Source of the DNA: Bradyrhizobium sp. JYMT SZCCT0180
Lineage (GTDB): Bacteria; Pseudomonadota; Alphaproteobacteria; Rhizobiales; Xanthobacteraceae
Assembly (NCBI RefSeq): GCF_018130165.1
Contig: NZ_JAFCLZ010000021.1
Coordinates: forward strand, 1 to 64,000
Reading direction: 5' to 3'
Length of the DNA stretch: 64,000 nucleotides
Position 1 is the first letter of the stretch. Every line of letters begins with the position of its first letter. The position numbers and the translations under genes were made by a program. Shown here piece by piece: positions 7,874-17,089 of this stretch. The notes under the pieces were generated by a model, which saw only the letters and a program-made list of their open reading frames with translations, searched no databases and had not been told where the DNA came from.

Positions 7874-8632
7874 TTATTTTTCGCCGCTGCGGGTGCTCGA
7901 TTTGCCGCCGCCGCCGCCGACCAGGTCGGTCAGCTTGATGCGGTCGAACTCGCTCCAGACATTGGCGAGCCAGTGCCGGACATAGCCGCGCAGCACGAAC
8001 GAATAGTTCGCGGCCTCGTCGTTGGTGCCCTTGTTGGCGACGAATTTGAGGAACGGCACCGAGGAGACCTCGACCTGCTCATAGGCCATTTCGTTGAGCT
8101 TGGGGATCGTCAGCTCGGTGGCATCCTTGATGCGGTGGAAATAGGAATTGTAGGTCGCCTGGTCCCACTGGAAGAACTGGGTATCGTTGATGAAGTTCTT
8201 CACCAGGTAGTATTTGGCGCCCTGCATGAAATTCGCGGTCTCGGCGATTTCGTCCAGCGAGGCGATCGAGGGGCCCAGGATATGGAACACGGCAAAGGTG
8301 ATCTGGCCGGCCTTGGCGGCATCGAGGAAACCGATGTCGCGGAGCGAGGCCAGCGCCGGCGAGAGCAATCCGGCTCGGACGTCGATCACGGTCACCGAGG
8401 TTCCGGCATTGAGCGTGTCGAAGATCTTCATCTGGTCCGCAGTCGTCGTCATATCGACGATCTGGGTGATTTCGGGGTGGAAGCGCTTCAGCGTGCCGCG
8501 CGGCGACTCCGTATCGAACGCCCTTGTGGGCACGTTGTTGGCGCTGAAATAATCCAGGAGCGTTCGTGACACGGTCGTCTTGCCGACCCCGCCCTTGTCC
8601 GCGCCCACCACAATCACGACTGGCTTTGCCAT
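7874..8632 (-). CDS. ParA-like P-loop ATPase (TraL/MinD-type)
   Basis: This 252-residue protein opens MAKPVVIVVGADKGGVGKTT, which contains the deviant Walker A signature KGGVGKTT of ParA/MinD ATPases. FDTESPRGTLKRF near 38-50 and VTVIDVRAG near 78-86 are the switch I- and Walker B-like strands. The tail is Gly/Ser-rich (GGGGGKSSTRSGEK). I chose ATG 8632, preceded by TAGGAAATTCC, over the 38-residue longer ORF reading. There is no ParB-like partner, so it is not a plasmid-type partition cassette. It pairs with the divergent P-loop protein just downstream. Role unknown. Confidence 0.72.
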   Translation of the reverse strand: MAKPVVIVVGADKGGVGKTTVSRTLLDYFSANNVPTRAFDTESPRGTLKRFHPEITQIVDMTTTADQMKIFDTLNAGTSVTVIDVRAGLLSPALASLRDIGFLDAAKAGQITFAVFHILGPSIASLDEIAETANFMQGAKYYLVKNFINDTQFFQWDQATYNSYFHRIKDATELTIPKLNEMAYEQVEVSSVPFLKFVANKGTNDEAANYSFVLRGYVRHWLANVWSEFDRIKLTDLVGGGGGKSSTRSGEK

Positions 8633-8791
8633 GGAATTTCCTACTACGCGCCCCCGATCGCGGGGAGCGATCGGCAGGTCCCCATATACCTGTTTGGGCG
8701 CGAACATGGCAGAAACAAGGGAGAATTCAATTCCTTGAGCCCGCACCGGCTTTATTCGTAGGTAATTCGTTAATGTCGCCGTACCGAGGGC

Positions 8792-10003
8792 TCAGCTGTG
8801 CCGGCCCCAGGGTCCCCAGCCACGACCCTGTCGGGCGCCCGGCCGCTGACCTTGCGGCAGGCCCGCGGGCGCCGCGGCATCGCTCCACGGACCGTGGGTG
8901 ACCGGGGGCGGCAGTTGATCCGCCGACTGCGGTTCCGCCTGATCCTCCGGCTCTTCGTCGGCCTCGTCAGGCAGGGCCAGCGGACCGGGATCGCGGCCAC
9001 CGGCATACTGCACCAGCGCCTTGACCCGCGAATCCACCGACGGATGGGTCGCGAACAGATCGGCAAATCCCTCGCGGGGATTGTCGAAGCACAGTTCCAT
9101 CACAGCCGAGGTGGCGCCGGGAAGCTCGCCGCGATTCTCGATCTTGCGCAGCGCCGTGATCATGGCGTCCGGATTCTTGGTCAGTTCGACCGAGCCGGCA
9201 TCGGCCAGCAATTCGCGCGACCGCGACAGTGCCAGTTTGACCACCTGCGACAGCAGCCAGGCCAGCAGGATCAGCGCGACCGCGATGATGACGACGATGA
9301 TCGCACCGCCGCCGGAGCTCTTGTTGTCGCTGTCCGAGGACGAGGAGGACGACGAACGCGAGGACGAGGATGACCAGGATCCGCCGGACGAATTCCACGA
9401 CAAATTGGTGAACATCCGGAAGAACAATTCGCCGAAGAAGCCGACCACGCCGGCGATGATGACCGCGATCACCATCAGCTGCACGTCGCCGTTGCGGATA
9501 TGGGTCAGCTCATGGCCCAGCACCGCCTCGATCTCCTGATCGTTCAGCGTCCGCAGCAGCCCTGTCGTGACGGTGATGGCGTATTGCCGGCGGTTGAGGC
9601 CGCTCGCGAAGGCGTTCAGCGCCGGGCTGTCCATCACCTTCAGTTTCGGCATCGGAAGGCCGCGCGAGATGCAGAGATTCTCCAGGAGATTATAGAGCCG
9701 CGGCTGCTGCTTGCGCGTCACGTCCTCGCCGCCGGTGACGGCGTCGATCATGTTCTGATGGAAGAAATAGGCGATCACGATCCAGAGCGCGGCGATGCCT
9801 GTCGCATAGGGAAAGGCCGTGACCAGATCGCGCCCCGCAGCCCGCAAATAGTAATCGACCGAGCGGTCGCTGCGGATCACGACTTCGGCGAGCAGCGCGC
9901 CGGCATAGACCAGCACGTAGATCAGCAGGAACAGGCCGGCGAGCAGCAGCATCGAACGAAACTTGTTCGATGCAATATGCGTGTAGAGCCCGTACGCGGC
10001 CAT
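8792..10003 (-). CDS. M48 family zinc metalloprotease with serine-rich loop
   Basis: This 403-residue membrane protease is related to HtpX and Ste24. Two transmembrane stretches lie near residues 18-40 and 63-82, followed by the zinc site HELTH at 164-168 and further hydrophobic segments near 175-195 and 235-255. The third zinc ligand is probably the glutamate in SRELLADAGSVEL. Between the membrane segments (about 200-232) is a low-complexity Ser-rich run. The C-terminus is Pro/Gln/Gly-rich. The lemA gene lies 33 bases upstream on the same strand, a recurrent pairing. The family degrades misfolded membrane proteins; the substrates here are unknown. Confidence 0.88.
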   Translation of the reverse strand: MAAYGLYTHIASNKFRSMLLLAGLFLLIYVLVYAGALLAEVVIRSDRSVDYYLRAAGRDLVTAFPYATGIAALWIVIAYFFHQNMIDAVTGGEDVTRKQQPRLYNLLENLCISRGLPMPKLKVMDSPALNAFASGLNRRQYAITVTTGLLRTLNDQEIEAVLGHELTHIRNGDVQLMVIAVIIAGVVGFFGELFFRMFTNLSWNSSGGSWSSSSSRSSSSSSSDSDNKSSGGGAIIVVIIAVALILLAWLLSQVVKLALSRSRELLADAGSVELTKNPDAMITALRKIENRGELPGATSAVMELCFDNPREGFADLFATHPSVDSRVKALVQYAGGRDPGPLALPDEADEEPEDQAEPQSADQLPPPVTHGPWSDAAAPAGLPQGQRPGARQGRGWGPWGRHS

Positions 10004-10036
10004 GATGTGCTGCTTCTCGCCGGAATGTTGCGGCCG

Positions 10037-10597
10037 TTAGAATTTTACGGTCGGCACGACCTCGACTTCGGTGCGGCTGGCGCCGAGGTCGAAGAATTCC
10101 TTTTTGGTGAAGCCGAACATGCCGGCGAACAGCGCGGCGGGCAGCTGCTGGATGCCGGTGTTGTATTCCTGAACCGCGTTGTTGAAGAAGCGGCGGCTCG
10201 AGGCGATCTTGTTTTCGAGGTCGGACAGTTCGCTGGCGAGCTGCTGGAAATTGGCGTTGGCCTTGAGGTCCGGATAGGCCTCCGACAGCGCGATCAGGCG
10301 GCCGAGCGCACCGCTCAGCTGGTTCTCGGCGGCGCCGATCTGCGCCGGCCCTTGCGCCGACATCGCGGAGTTGCGGGCCTTGATCACGTCGTCGAGCGTG
10401 CCGCGCTCGTGGCTGGCGTAGCCCTTTACGGTCTCGACCAGGTTCGGGATCAGGTCGTGGCGCTGCTTGAGCTGGACGTCGATGTCGGCAAAGGCCTGGC
10501 CGACACGCTGGCTTAGCGCGACCAGGCGGTTATACGCGCCGATGGCGAACAGCACGAGAATGACAATGACGCCGATAACGATCCAGCTCGTCGACAT
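10037..10597 (-). CDS. lemA: LemA family protein
   Basis: This 186-residue protein has one N-terminal transmembrane helix (STSWIVIGVIVILVLFAIGA) followed by long helices. Conserved LemA text includes YNRLVALSQRVGQAFADIDVQL, RHDLIPNLVETVKGY and the C-terminal YNTGIQQLPAALFAGMFGF. The ATG 10597 follows AGGAGTTGTCTGCC; the longer ORF upstream is a repeat-derived artefact. It forms an operon with the M48 protease. LemA proteins are four-helix-bundle envelope proteins of unclear biochemical role, often co-transcribed with M48 or TPM-domain proteins. Confidence 0.92.
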   Translation of the reverse strand: MSTSWIVIGVIVILVLFAIGAYNRLVALSQRVGQAFADIDVQLKQRHDLIPNLVETVKGYASHERGTLDDVIKARNSAMSAQGPAQIGAAENQLSGALGRLIALSEAYPDLKANANFQQLASELSDLENKIASSRRFFNNAVQEYNTGIQQLPAALFAGMFGFTKKEFFDLGASRTEVEVVPTVKF

Positions 10598-10723
10598 GGC
10601 AGACAACTCCTGATGTGGCGAAGAAAGTGTGGAACCTAGACGAAAACCGGGGCGTGCGGCAGCCCGCCGCGACGTGGGGGCTTTGTTTAGTCGAAACCAG
10701 GGCGGGATAAGTTCATGGCGTAC

Positions 10724-10835
10724 GTGTCCCGGACGCGATGCGGTGCGCAGTACCGCTTCGCAGAGCCGGGACCGCGGGATGGACCCCGGATCAGCAGCGC
10801 ACCACGCCAAGAGGCGCGCTGCGCAGCATCCGGGG
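10724..10835. repeat. Dispersed repeat, family F copy 1
   Basis: Begins GTGTCCCGGACGCG, contains CAGAGCCGGGACC and GCGCTGCGCAGCATCCGGGG, and resembles the element at 28816-28936. It fills the lemA-rsm22 gap, together with the lemA promoter region at 10598-10720. Confidence 0.75.
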
Positions 10836-10843
10836 AGCGGCCA

Positions 10844-11821
10844 CTAAGTGTCTTGGACCACCGCATCGCCCCAGCGCCAGCGCCGGGCAATGGCATAATC
10901 CGCCTTCGCGCGTCGGGGCGTCCGGCTGAGGACGAGACCGGCCGGGGTGCAGAGCTTGGCGGTGACTTCGACCTTGGAGACGGTCGGCTGGGCCAGCACC
11001 CGGGCCGGCCGGACTTCCAGCGGCGCACGCGTCAGCGCCACGTAGGCAAATCGTTCGTCCTCAAATGGCAGCTCGGCGCCCTTGACCTGCTTGTGCGCGC
11101 GCGAGCGTTGCAGGCGTTGGGTGAAGTGACACCAGTCCGGGGCGGCAAGCGGACATGTTCCGTCGTGCGGGCAGGGGGCGGCGACATGCGCGCCGGCCGC
11201 AATCAGGCGTTCGCGCAGCGCGATGATCCGCGCATAGCCCGCCGGCGTGCCGGGCTCGACCACCAGCAGCGTGTCGCGGGTCTTTTCCCACATCAGCACA
11301 GCCAGCGCGTTCTGTTCGGCGGCGCTGAGTTCACCGATCATGTAGCTGGCGACGACGAGGTCGGCGGCATCCGCCTTGATCAGGGCGTTGCGGGCTTCGC
11401 CCCGCTCGTAATGGAGTTCGCGCAGGCGAAAACTCTCGCTGACCAGATCGAGCGCCAGCTTGCGCAACGCGTCGTTGGCGTCGAGCAGGGTGAAGTGTTG
11501 CAGCGAGGCAAATGCTTCCGCCGCCGCCCAGCTCGCTGTGCCCGGCCCGGCGCCGATATCGAGCAGGGTTTTGGGTGCAAAATCGGGGCGGATTTCACCG
11601 AGCGCATTCAGGCTGGCGGTCACCGCGGCATAGGTCGCCGGCATCCGCGCCAGCGCATAGGCCAGTGCATCGGTCTCGGACCGGATCGTGCCGGAGCCGC
11701 CGCCATCGCGGTAGTTTTTCGAGATCAACGCCGAGCGTTCCGCCGCGTCGCTCCGCGAAAAACCGCGCAGCTTGGCGTCAAGCGCGGCTTTCAGTTCGGC
11801 GGGGAGGTCGGGTGAGGTCAT
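10844..11821 (-). CDS. Rsm22 family class I SAM-dependent methyltransferase
   Basis: This 325-residue protein has the SAM-binding motif LLDIGAGPGTASW near 86-98 and the cysteine-rich signature CPHDGTCPLAAPDWCHF with Cys217, Cys223 and Cys231. Both are typical of the Rsm22 (mitochondrial ribosomal small-subunit-associated) family, whose members bind the small ribosomal subunit and can carry a metal or Fe-S cluster. The C-terminus reads like a nucleic-acid-binding tail. I chose ATG 11821 because the upstream extension translates repeat G1. RNA target unproven. Confidence 0.85.
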   Translation of the reverse strand: MTSPDLPAELKAALDAKLRGFSRSDAAERSALISKNYRDGGGSGTIRSETDALAYALARMPATYAAVTASLNALGEIRPDFAPKTLLDIGAGPGTASWAAAEAFASLQHFTLLDANDALRKLALDLVSESFRLRELHYERGEARNALIKADAADLVVASYMIGELSAAEQNALAVLMWEKTRDTLLVVEPGTPAGYARIIALRERLIAAGAHVAAPCPHDGTCPLAAPDWCHFTQRLQRSRAHKQVKGAELPFEDERFAYVALTRAPLEVRPARVLAQPTVSKVEVTAKLCTPAGLVLSRTPRRAKADYAIARRWRWGDAVVQDT

Positions 11822-11828
11822 CGCTTTT

Positions 11829-11926
11829 GTCGTGCCCGCGAAGGCGGGCACCCAGTACGCCGGGAAGGTTGAGGGTCTTACAAACGGCGCGGCGTACTGG
11901 ATCATCCGCCTTCGCGCATGATGACG
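11829..11926. repeat. Dispersed inverted repeat, family G copy 1
   Basis: The left arm is GTCGTGCCCGCGAAGGCGGG and ACCCAGTACGCCG; the right arm is CGGCGTACTGGATCATCC and CGCCTTCGCGCATGATGACG. It lies between rsm22 and smc. A second copy is at about 63.6 kb. Confidence 0.85.
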
Positions 11927-11949
11927 TCAACCGGGTGGCGTGAGCGATC

Positions 11950-14900
11950 TCACGCCACGTGCTGGTCGAGGATCTTCACGGCATCGTCGAGGCCGACCGA
12001 GACCAGTTGCGAGACGCCGCGTTCGGCCATGGTGACGCCGAACAGCCGGTTCATCCGCGCCATCGTGATTGGATTGTGCGTGATGATGATGAAGCGGGTT
12101 TCGGTCGACGACGTCATCTCGTGCAACAGGTTGCAGAACCGCTCGACGTTGTGGTCGTCGAGCGGCGCGTCGACTTCGTCCAGCACGCAGATCGGCGACG
12201 GGTTGGTGAGGAACACCGCGAAGATCAGCGCGAGCGCGGTCAGCGCCTGCTCGCCGCCCGACAGCAGCGAGAGCGTCTGCGGCTTCTTGCCGGGCGGTTT
12301 GGCGATGATTTCGAGGCCGGCTTCCAGCGGATCTTCGCTCTCGATCAGGTGCAATGCGGCCTCGCCGCCGCCGAACAATTCGGTGAACAGCCGCTTGAAG
12401 TGCTCGTTGACGGTTTCGAACGAGGTCAAGAGCCGCTCGCGCGCCTCCTTGTTGAGGCTCTGGATGCCCTGGCGCAGCCGCTTGATGGCTTCCACGAGGT
12501 CGTCGCGTTCGGTGGTGAGTGCCGTATGCTGAGTCTCGACCTCACGCAGCTCTTCCTCGGCGCGCAGATTGACCGCACCGAGACGCTCGCGGTCGCGGCG
12601 CAGCTTTTCGAGGTTTTCCTCGATCTCGGCGAGCGGCGGCAATTCCGCGCCCGGCTCGATCTCGGCGAGACCCGCCACAGCATGCGGCTCGACTTCGAGC
12701 ATGTCGTGGATTTCGCGCTCGATGTCGGAGAGACGGCGCCTGGTGCCGTCCATGCGTTCCTCGGCGCGCGCGCAAGCCTCGCGGGCGCTGGAGAGCGCTT
12801 CCAGCGAAGCCTTTGCCTCGCGGTCGGTCTCCGCCATCACGCTTTCGGCCGCAGCCAGCGCATCGGCGGCGACGCGGCGCGCGCTTTCGGCGGACTCGAT
12901 CTCGCTGATCAGCGCGCGGCGCTTCTGGGCGAACAGCGCCGGAGCGTCTTCGAGCTCGGCACGCTCTGCGGTCACTTCGGTGACTCGGGCTTCGATGGTG
13001 GAAACCTGCGAAGCGGCGCTCTGCTTGCGGTTCTGCCATTCGTTACGCTCGGCAACGATCGCCTGCACGCGGCGGTCGGCAAGCTCAGCCTCGCGCGCCA
13101 GCGCCTGCGCTTCGGCGCGCACTTGCGCGGCGAGGCGGCGGTGGCCCTCGATGTCGGTGCGAACGGTGGAGAGCCTGGTTTCGGTCTCGACGCTCGGCGG
13201 CAGCTCGGCCAGCGCCGCATTGGCGTTCTCATGCGCGGCCTCGACCTCGGCGCGGTCGGCGGCAAGGCGCGTATGGGCCTCCGTCAGTGTCGCTTTGCGT
13301 GCGGCATGTCGGTTGATCTCGCGCTCGGTCGCGGCATGGCGTTCGCGCGCGGCGTCGGCCTCGCGCTGCGCGGCACGCCAGGCGTCGCGGGCGGCAGACT
13401 CGGCGCCCGATGCCACCTTCAATTCGCTCTCGGCGTCTTCCAGCGCCTGCCGCTTGGCGGCAGCATCGCTGCGGGCCTGCTCCAGTTCGTTTTCGATATC
13501 GACCAGGCGGGCGCGTTCGGCCAAGCGCCGTGCGGCGCCGGTCGGGGCGTGGGCGGCGGCGACAAAGCCGTCCCAGCGCCAGACGTCGCCTTCCAGCGAC
13601 ACCAGCCGCTGGCCGGTCTTCAGTTGCGACACCAGTTCCGCGCCGCGCTCCTTGGCGACGACGCCGATCTGCGCCAGACGCCGCGCCAGTTCGGACGGGG
13701 CTTCGACATGGGCGGCAAGCGCTTCGACGCCCGCGGGCAACGCCGGATCGTCGAAGGTTGCACCCGCATTGCTCCAGCGCATCGGCGCGGACGGATCGAT
13801 CGGCGCGTCGAGGTCGTCGCCGAGCACGGCGCCAAGCGCCTTTTCATAGCCCTTGGTGACGGTGACGCCGTCGATGATCGGCGGCCACAGGTTCTTGGTC
13901 TCGCCATTGACGAGCTTCGAGATCGTGCGCGCTTCGGTCTCTAACCGTTGCACGCGCTTGTCGGCTTCCGCCAGCGGCGAACGGGACGCTTCCAGCCGCG
14001 CACGCGCGGCGACGTGGCCGGCCTCGTTGGCCTGCGCGGCGGCTTCGGAAGCGGCGAGCGTTTCCTGCGCGGTCTCCATCGCGCCGGCAAGCGCGTCGAG
14101 GTCGCCGAGATTGCCGGTTTCCTGCGCGAGCTTTTGCTCTTCGTTCTGGACGTTGGCGATTTCCTGGTCGAGCCGGGCGAGGCGGTCGCGATGGGTGCGC
14201 ACGCCGGCCTCTAGCTGATTGCGCTTGGCGGTGAGGTCGGCCAGCACCGTCGTCAGTTCCGAGAACATGCGCTCGGCGGCCGCGAGCGTCGCTTCCGCTT
14301 CGGAGACGCGTTCATCGACGCCGCTGCGCTTCTCGACGCGCGACTTGATCTCTTCCTTGATTTCGGAATCTTCGGTGTCGAGCCGCTGCAATGCGACTTC
14401 GGCGTCCGAGGTTTGCTGCTGTTCGCGCGCGATGTCGGCGGTGAACTGGGTCAGGCGGCGGTCGAGTTCGGCGACGCGCTCCTTGGCGCGTTCTTCCTCG
14501 CGGTCGAGCAACTCGCGCGCATTGGTAAGGCGTTGCAGTCCGGCCGCGGCGCGGGCTTCGCCCTCGCGCAGCGCTGGCAGTTCGGAGGCACGGATCGCCT
14601 GGATACGGGCCGCTTCGGCCTGTTCACGGGTGCGTTCAGCCATCTCGCGAACGTTGAGGTCATGGGTGCGCGCGGCTTCCGCCACGTCGGTATTGGCCTC
14701 CAGCCAGCGCAGATGGAACAGCGTGGCCTCGGCCTTGCGCACCTTGGCGGCGACTTCGCGGAACCGGATCGCCTGCCGCGCCTGCTTCTTCAAGCCGTCG
14801 ACCTGGCCGGAAAGCTGGCCGATCACGTCCTCGACGCGGGTGAGGTTGGTCTCGGCGGCCCGCAGCCGCAATTCGGCTTCATGGCGGCGGGCGTGCAGCC

Positions 14901-15414
14901 CGGCGACGCCGGCGGCGTCTTCCAGCACGCGGCGGCGCTGTTCGGGCTTGGCCTGAATGATTTCGCCGATCTTGCCCTGGTGAACCAGTGCCGGCGAACG
15001 CGCGCCGGTGGCGGCATCGGCAAACAGGATCTGCACGTCACGGGCGCGAACGTCGCGGCCGTTGATGCGATAGACCGAGCCGGCCTCGCGCTCGATGCGT
15101 CGGGAAATTTCCAGAATCTCGCGGTCGTTCATCGCCGCCGGCGCCGAGCGATCGGCATTGTCGATCGTCATCACCACTTCGGCGTGGTTGCGCGCCGGAC
15201 GGTTGCCGGAACCGGCAAAGATCACCGCATCCATGTCGGCGGCGCGCAGCGATTTGTGCGAGGTCTCGCCCATCGCCCAGCGCAGTGCCTCGACCAGGTT
15301 GGATTTGCCGCAACCGTTCGGCCCGACGACACCGGTCAGGCCCGGCTCGATCATGAAGTCAGTGGGTTCAACGAACGACTTGAAACCATGAAGGCGGAGG
15401 CGCGTGAGTTTCAT
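11950..15414 (-). CDS. smc: Chromosome segregation ATPase SMC
   Basis: This 1154-residue SMC has an N-terminal Walker A GPNGCGKSN at about 31-39, long heptad-rich coiled coils and a hinge in the middle near NLWPPIIDGVTVTKGYEKAL. The C-terminal head carries the ABC signature LSGGEQALTALALI and Walker B ICVLDEVDAPLDD. It condenses and aligns newly replicated chromosome arms, normally with ScpA and ScpB (not in this window). The start is ATG 15414; GTG 15420 is the alternative. It follows the dsbA-like gene and dciA on the same strand, a conserved alphaproteobacterial order. Large ORFs on the opposite strand are shadows. Confidence 0.95.
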   Translation of the reverse strand: MKLTRLRLHGFKSFVEPTDFMIEPGLTGVVGPNGCGKSNLVEALRWAMGETSHKSLRAADMDAVIFAGSGNRPARNHAEVVMTIDNADRSAPAAMNDREILEISRRIEREAGSVYRINGRDVRARDVQILFADAATGARSPALVHQGKIGEIIQAKPEQRRRVLEDAAGVAGLHARRHEAELRLRAAETNLTRVEDVIGQLSGQVDGLKKQARQAIRFREVAAKVRKAEATLFHLRWLEANTDVAEAARTHDLNVREMAERTREQAEAARIQAIRASELPALREGEARAAAGLQRLTNARELLDREEERAKERVAELDRRLTQFTADIAREQQQTSDAEVALQRLDTEDSEIKEEIKSRVEKRSGVDERVSEAEATLAAAERMFSELTTVLADLTAKRNQLEAGVRTHRDRLARLDQEIANVQNEEQKLAQETGNLGDLDALAGAMETAQETLAASEAAAQANEAGHVAARARLEASRSPLAEADKRVQRLETEARTISKLVNGETKNLWPPIIDGVTVTKGYEKALGAVLGDDLDAPIDPSAPMRWSNAGATFDDPALPAGVEALAAHVEAPSELARRLAQIGVVAKERGAELVSQLKTGQRLVSLEGDVWRWDGFVAAAHAPTGAARRLAERARLVDIENELEQARSDAAAKRQALEDAESELKVASGAESAARDAWRAAQREADAARERHAATEREINRHAARKATLTEAHTRLAADRAEVEAAHENANAALAELPPSVETETRLSTVRTDIEGHRRLAAQVRAEAQALAREAELADRRVQAIVAERNEWQNRKQSAASQVSTIEARVTEVTAERAELEDAPALFAQKRRALISEIESAESARRVAADALAAAESVMAETDREAKASLEALSSAREACARAEERMDGTRRRLSDIEREIHDMLEVEPHAVAGLAEIEPGAELPPLAEIEENLEKLRRDRERLGAVNLRAEEELREVETQHTALTTERDDLVEAIKRLRQGIQSLNKEARERLLTSFETVNEHFKRLFTELFGGGEAALHLIESEDPLEAGLEIIAKPPGKKPQTLSLLSGGEQALTALALIFAVFLTNPSPICVLDEVDAPLDDHNVERFCNLLHEMTSSTETRFIIITHNPITMARMNRLFGVTMAERGVSQLVSVGLDDAVKILDQHVA

Positions 15415-15799
15415 GAACACGATTCTCTGTTGGCCGGGCGCGAATCTCCCTGCCGTGACAATACCATGGAAGGCAATGTCGGTGTGTGGACGAGTCGCGC
15501 ATTGCGGCTCTTATCGGCTGCGACAATGGCGAGGCCGGGGCCGAAGGGCAACGCCCGCGGAGGGCTTTTCCCAAGCCTTTTATCGAGGTTTTTGCAGGGC
15601 TTACAGGCCCGTATGAATCCGGTGGGCGAATCAGGTTTTCAACAGGGATTTGACGTCCGTAGAGCGTTTTCCAGCGAAGCATGCCCTCGGACTTGATCCG
15701 GGGGGTGGATCCCGGTTTCGCGTGAAGCAAACGCGTCAAAACAAAAATCGAGAGCCCCGTTCCGATTCCATCGGAACGGAAAAGGCTCCGGCGCGCCGG
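15415..15799. other. Intergenic region smc/dsbA-like
   Basis: This 385-bp gap holds the presumed smc promoter region in its left part (no consensus found) and repeat D1 at 15661-15790. I see no coding potential. Confidence 0.6.
15661..15790. repeat. Dispersed repeat, family D copy 1
   Basis: Starts AGAGCGTTTTCCAGCGAAGC, contains GATCCGGGGGGTGGATCC and ACGCGTCAAAACAAAAATC, and ends in a CCGATTCCATCGGAACGG dyad. Related copies lie at 27641-27762 (full) and 43646-43708 (partial). Confidence 0.82.
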
Positions 15800-16456
15800 T
15801 CAGCTCTTGAGCATCGCATTGATGCGTTTGCTGAACTCTTCGAAGCTCTGCTCGCCCTTGATCATCTCGCCATTGATGAAGAAGGTCGGCGTCGACTGCA
15901 CCTTCAGCACTTCGGCGGCGTATTTCTGGTCGGCGGCGATCTTGTCGAGCAGCTTCTGGTCCTTGAGACAATCTTCCACCGCCGCCTGCGTGAGGCCGGC
16001 CTGCTTGCCGATCCGGATCAGCGTCTCGGTGGTGTTCTTCAGCACCCAGTCGTTCTGCTGCTTGAACAGAAGGTCGACGACCGCGAAATATTTCGGGGCG
16101 TCGTCCTTGGCGATGCAGCGCGCCAGCATCGAACCGGCGGCGGCCTTGATGTCGAGCGGGAATTCGCGGAACACGAAACGGATTTTGCCGGTGTCGATGA
16201 ATTCCGACTTGATCTTGGGAAAAACGTTTTCGGTAAACGCCGCGCAATGCGGGCAGGTCATCGAGGCGTATTCGGTGATGGTGACCGAGGCGTTCGCCGG
16301 GCCGAGCGCCATGTCGGGCAGCGATTGCGGCTTGGCGACGTCGGCGGCGCCCTGCGCCAGCGCGTCGTTGATCAGCCGCAGCGGCGAGAAGCCGGCGAGA
16401 ACGGCAAGCCCGGTCAGCGAAAGGGCGGCAGTGAAGGCGCGGCGCGTGATGATCAA
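15800..16456 (-). CDS. DsbA family thioredoxin-fold protein
   Basis: This 218-residue exported thiol oxidoreductase has an N-terminus with a Tat-like twin arginine (TRRAF) and a hydrophobic stretch ending near ALAQG, so it is probably periplasmic. The active site CPHC is at 68-71 and the cis-proline loop is STPTFFINGE. The fold matches DsbA/BdbD-like proteins that introduce or isomerise disulfides. The start is TTG at 16456, preceded by GGGAG at good spacing; no ATG precedes the signal peptide. It lies between dciA and smc on one strand, a conserved but functionally puzzling position. Confidence 0.88.
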   Translation of the reverse strand: MIITRRAFTAALSLTGLAVLAGFSPLRLINDALAQGAADVAKPQSLPDMALGPANASVTITEYASMTCPHCAAFTENVFPKIKSEFIDTGKIRFVFREFPLDIKAAAGSMLARCIAKDDAPKYFAVVDLLFKQQNDWVLKNTTETLIRIGKQAGLTQAAVEDCLKDQKLLDKIAADQKYAAEVLKVQSTPTFFINGEMIKGEQSFEEFSKRINAMLKS

Positions 16457-16573
16457 GGTCAGCTCCCGATTGGCGCGTTCACGCCCGAAGAAGTACGAAA
16501 AACGAGCCTTCGGGTAGCTTGAAACGATAATTGTGGCAATGGCAGGTTGCCGCGGGCCGGGCGCGCGGCAGGC

Positions 16574-17053
16574 TCAATTTCGCTTGATCGAAGCACCGAG
16601 CCGCGCCAGCGCCTCGCGCAATTCGTCGTCCTCGACCGAGGACAGGGTTTTGGCGATCTCGGCGACCGCCTTCGGGTCCGGCGCGCGGGACGGTTTTGGC
16701 CGGTCCCGGCGCGACAGCGGCGCCTGCCGCAGCGCCAGCCGTCCGACCGCGCTCCAGCCAAAGAAGCGGTTGACCCGCTCCAGGATGACATCAGAGGAAT
16801 GCTGGATTTCCAGCGCCATCGGGCCCTCGACCCGCAGGATTAGCGTGGCCGGTTCCTGCGGCTGGCCCTCGACCGGGCGGGGCCATTGCATCTTCAGGGG
16901 CTCGGAATGGGCCGCGATTTCGCGCCCGGCAATCTCGGCCCAGCGCGTCACCAGTTCGCGTGCGGCGAACCCCTGCTTGGCATAGGCGTCGGAAAACACG
17001 TCGCCGAGCAGGACGGAAAGCGGTTTTGCGAAGATCGGGCCGGGTTTTGCCAT
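16574..17053 (-). CDS. DciA-like (DUF721) domain protein
   Basis: This 159-residue protein has an N-terminal DUF721/DciA region: VLLGDVFSDAYAKQGF, then ELVTRWAEIAGREIAAHSEP, then LILRVEGPMALEIQHSS. DciA proteins load or stimulate the replicative helicase DnaB in bacteria without DnaC. The basic C-terminal tail (RRDRPKPSRAPDPKAV) is low complexity. The ATG is at 17053. It is divergent from mutY and upstream of the dsbA-like gene and smc, which fits a replication and chromosome-maintenance locus. Confidence 0.8.
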   Translation of the reverse strand: MAKPGPIFAKPLSVLLGDVFSDAYAKQGFAARELVTRWAEIAGREIAAHSEPLKMQWPRPVEGQPQEPATLILRVEGPMALEIQHSSDVILERVNRFFGWSAVGRLALRQAPLSRRDRPKPSRAPDPKAVAEIAKTLSSVEDDELREALARLGASIKRN

Positions 17054-17089
17054 GGGGGCTTATAGCATGCCGCGGCTCGCGACAGGAAC

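Noticed and set aside
11822..11905. N-terminal extension of the Rsm22-like gene
   Set aside because: The added residues translate repeat G1 (YWVPAFAGTT), so the ATG at 11821 was used.
11959..13944. 661-codon ORF on the strand opposite smc, plus other long overlapping frames
   Set aside because: It is antisense to a full-length, motif-complete SMC. GC-rich codon use leaves long open antisense frames, and the translated text has no recognisable domain.
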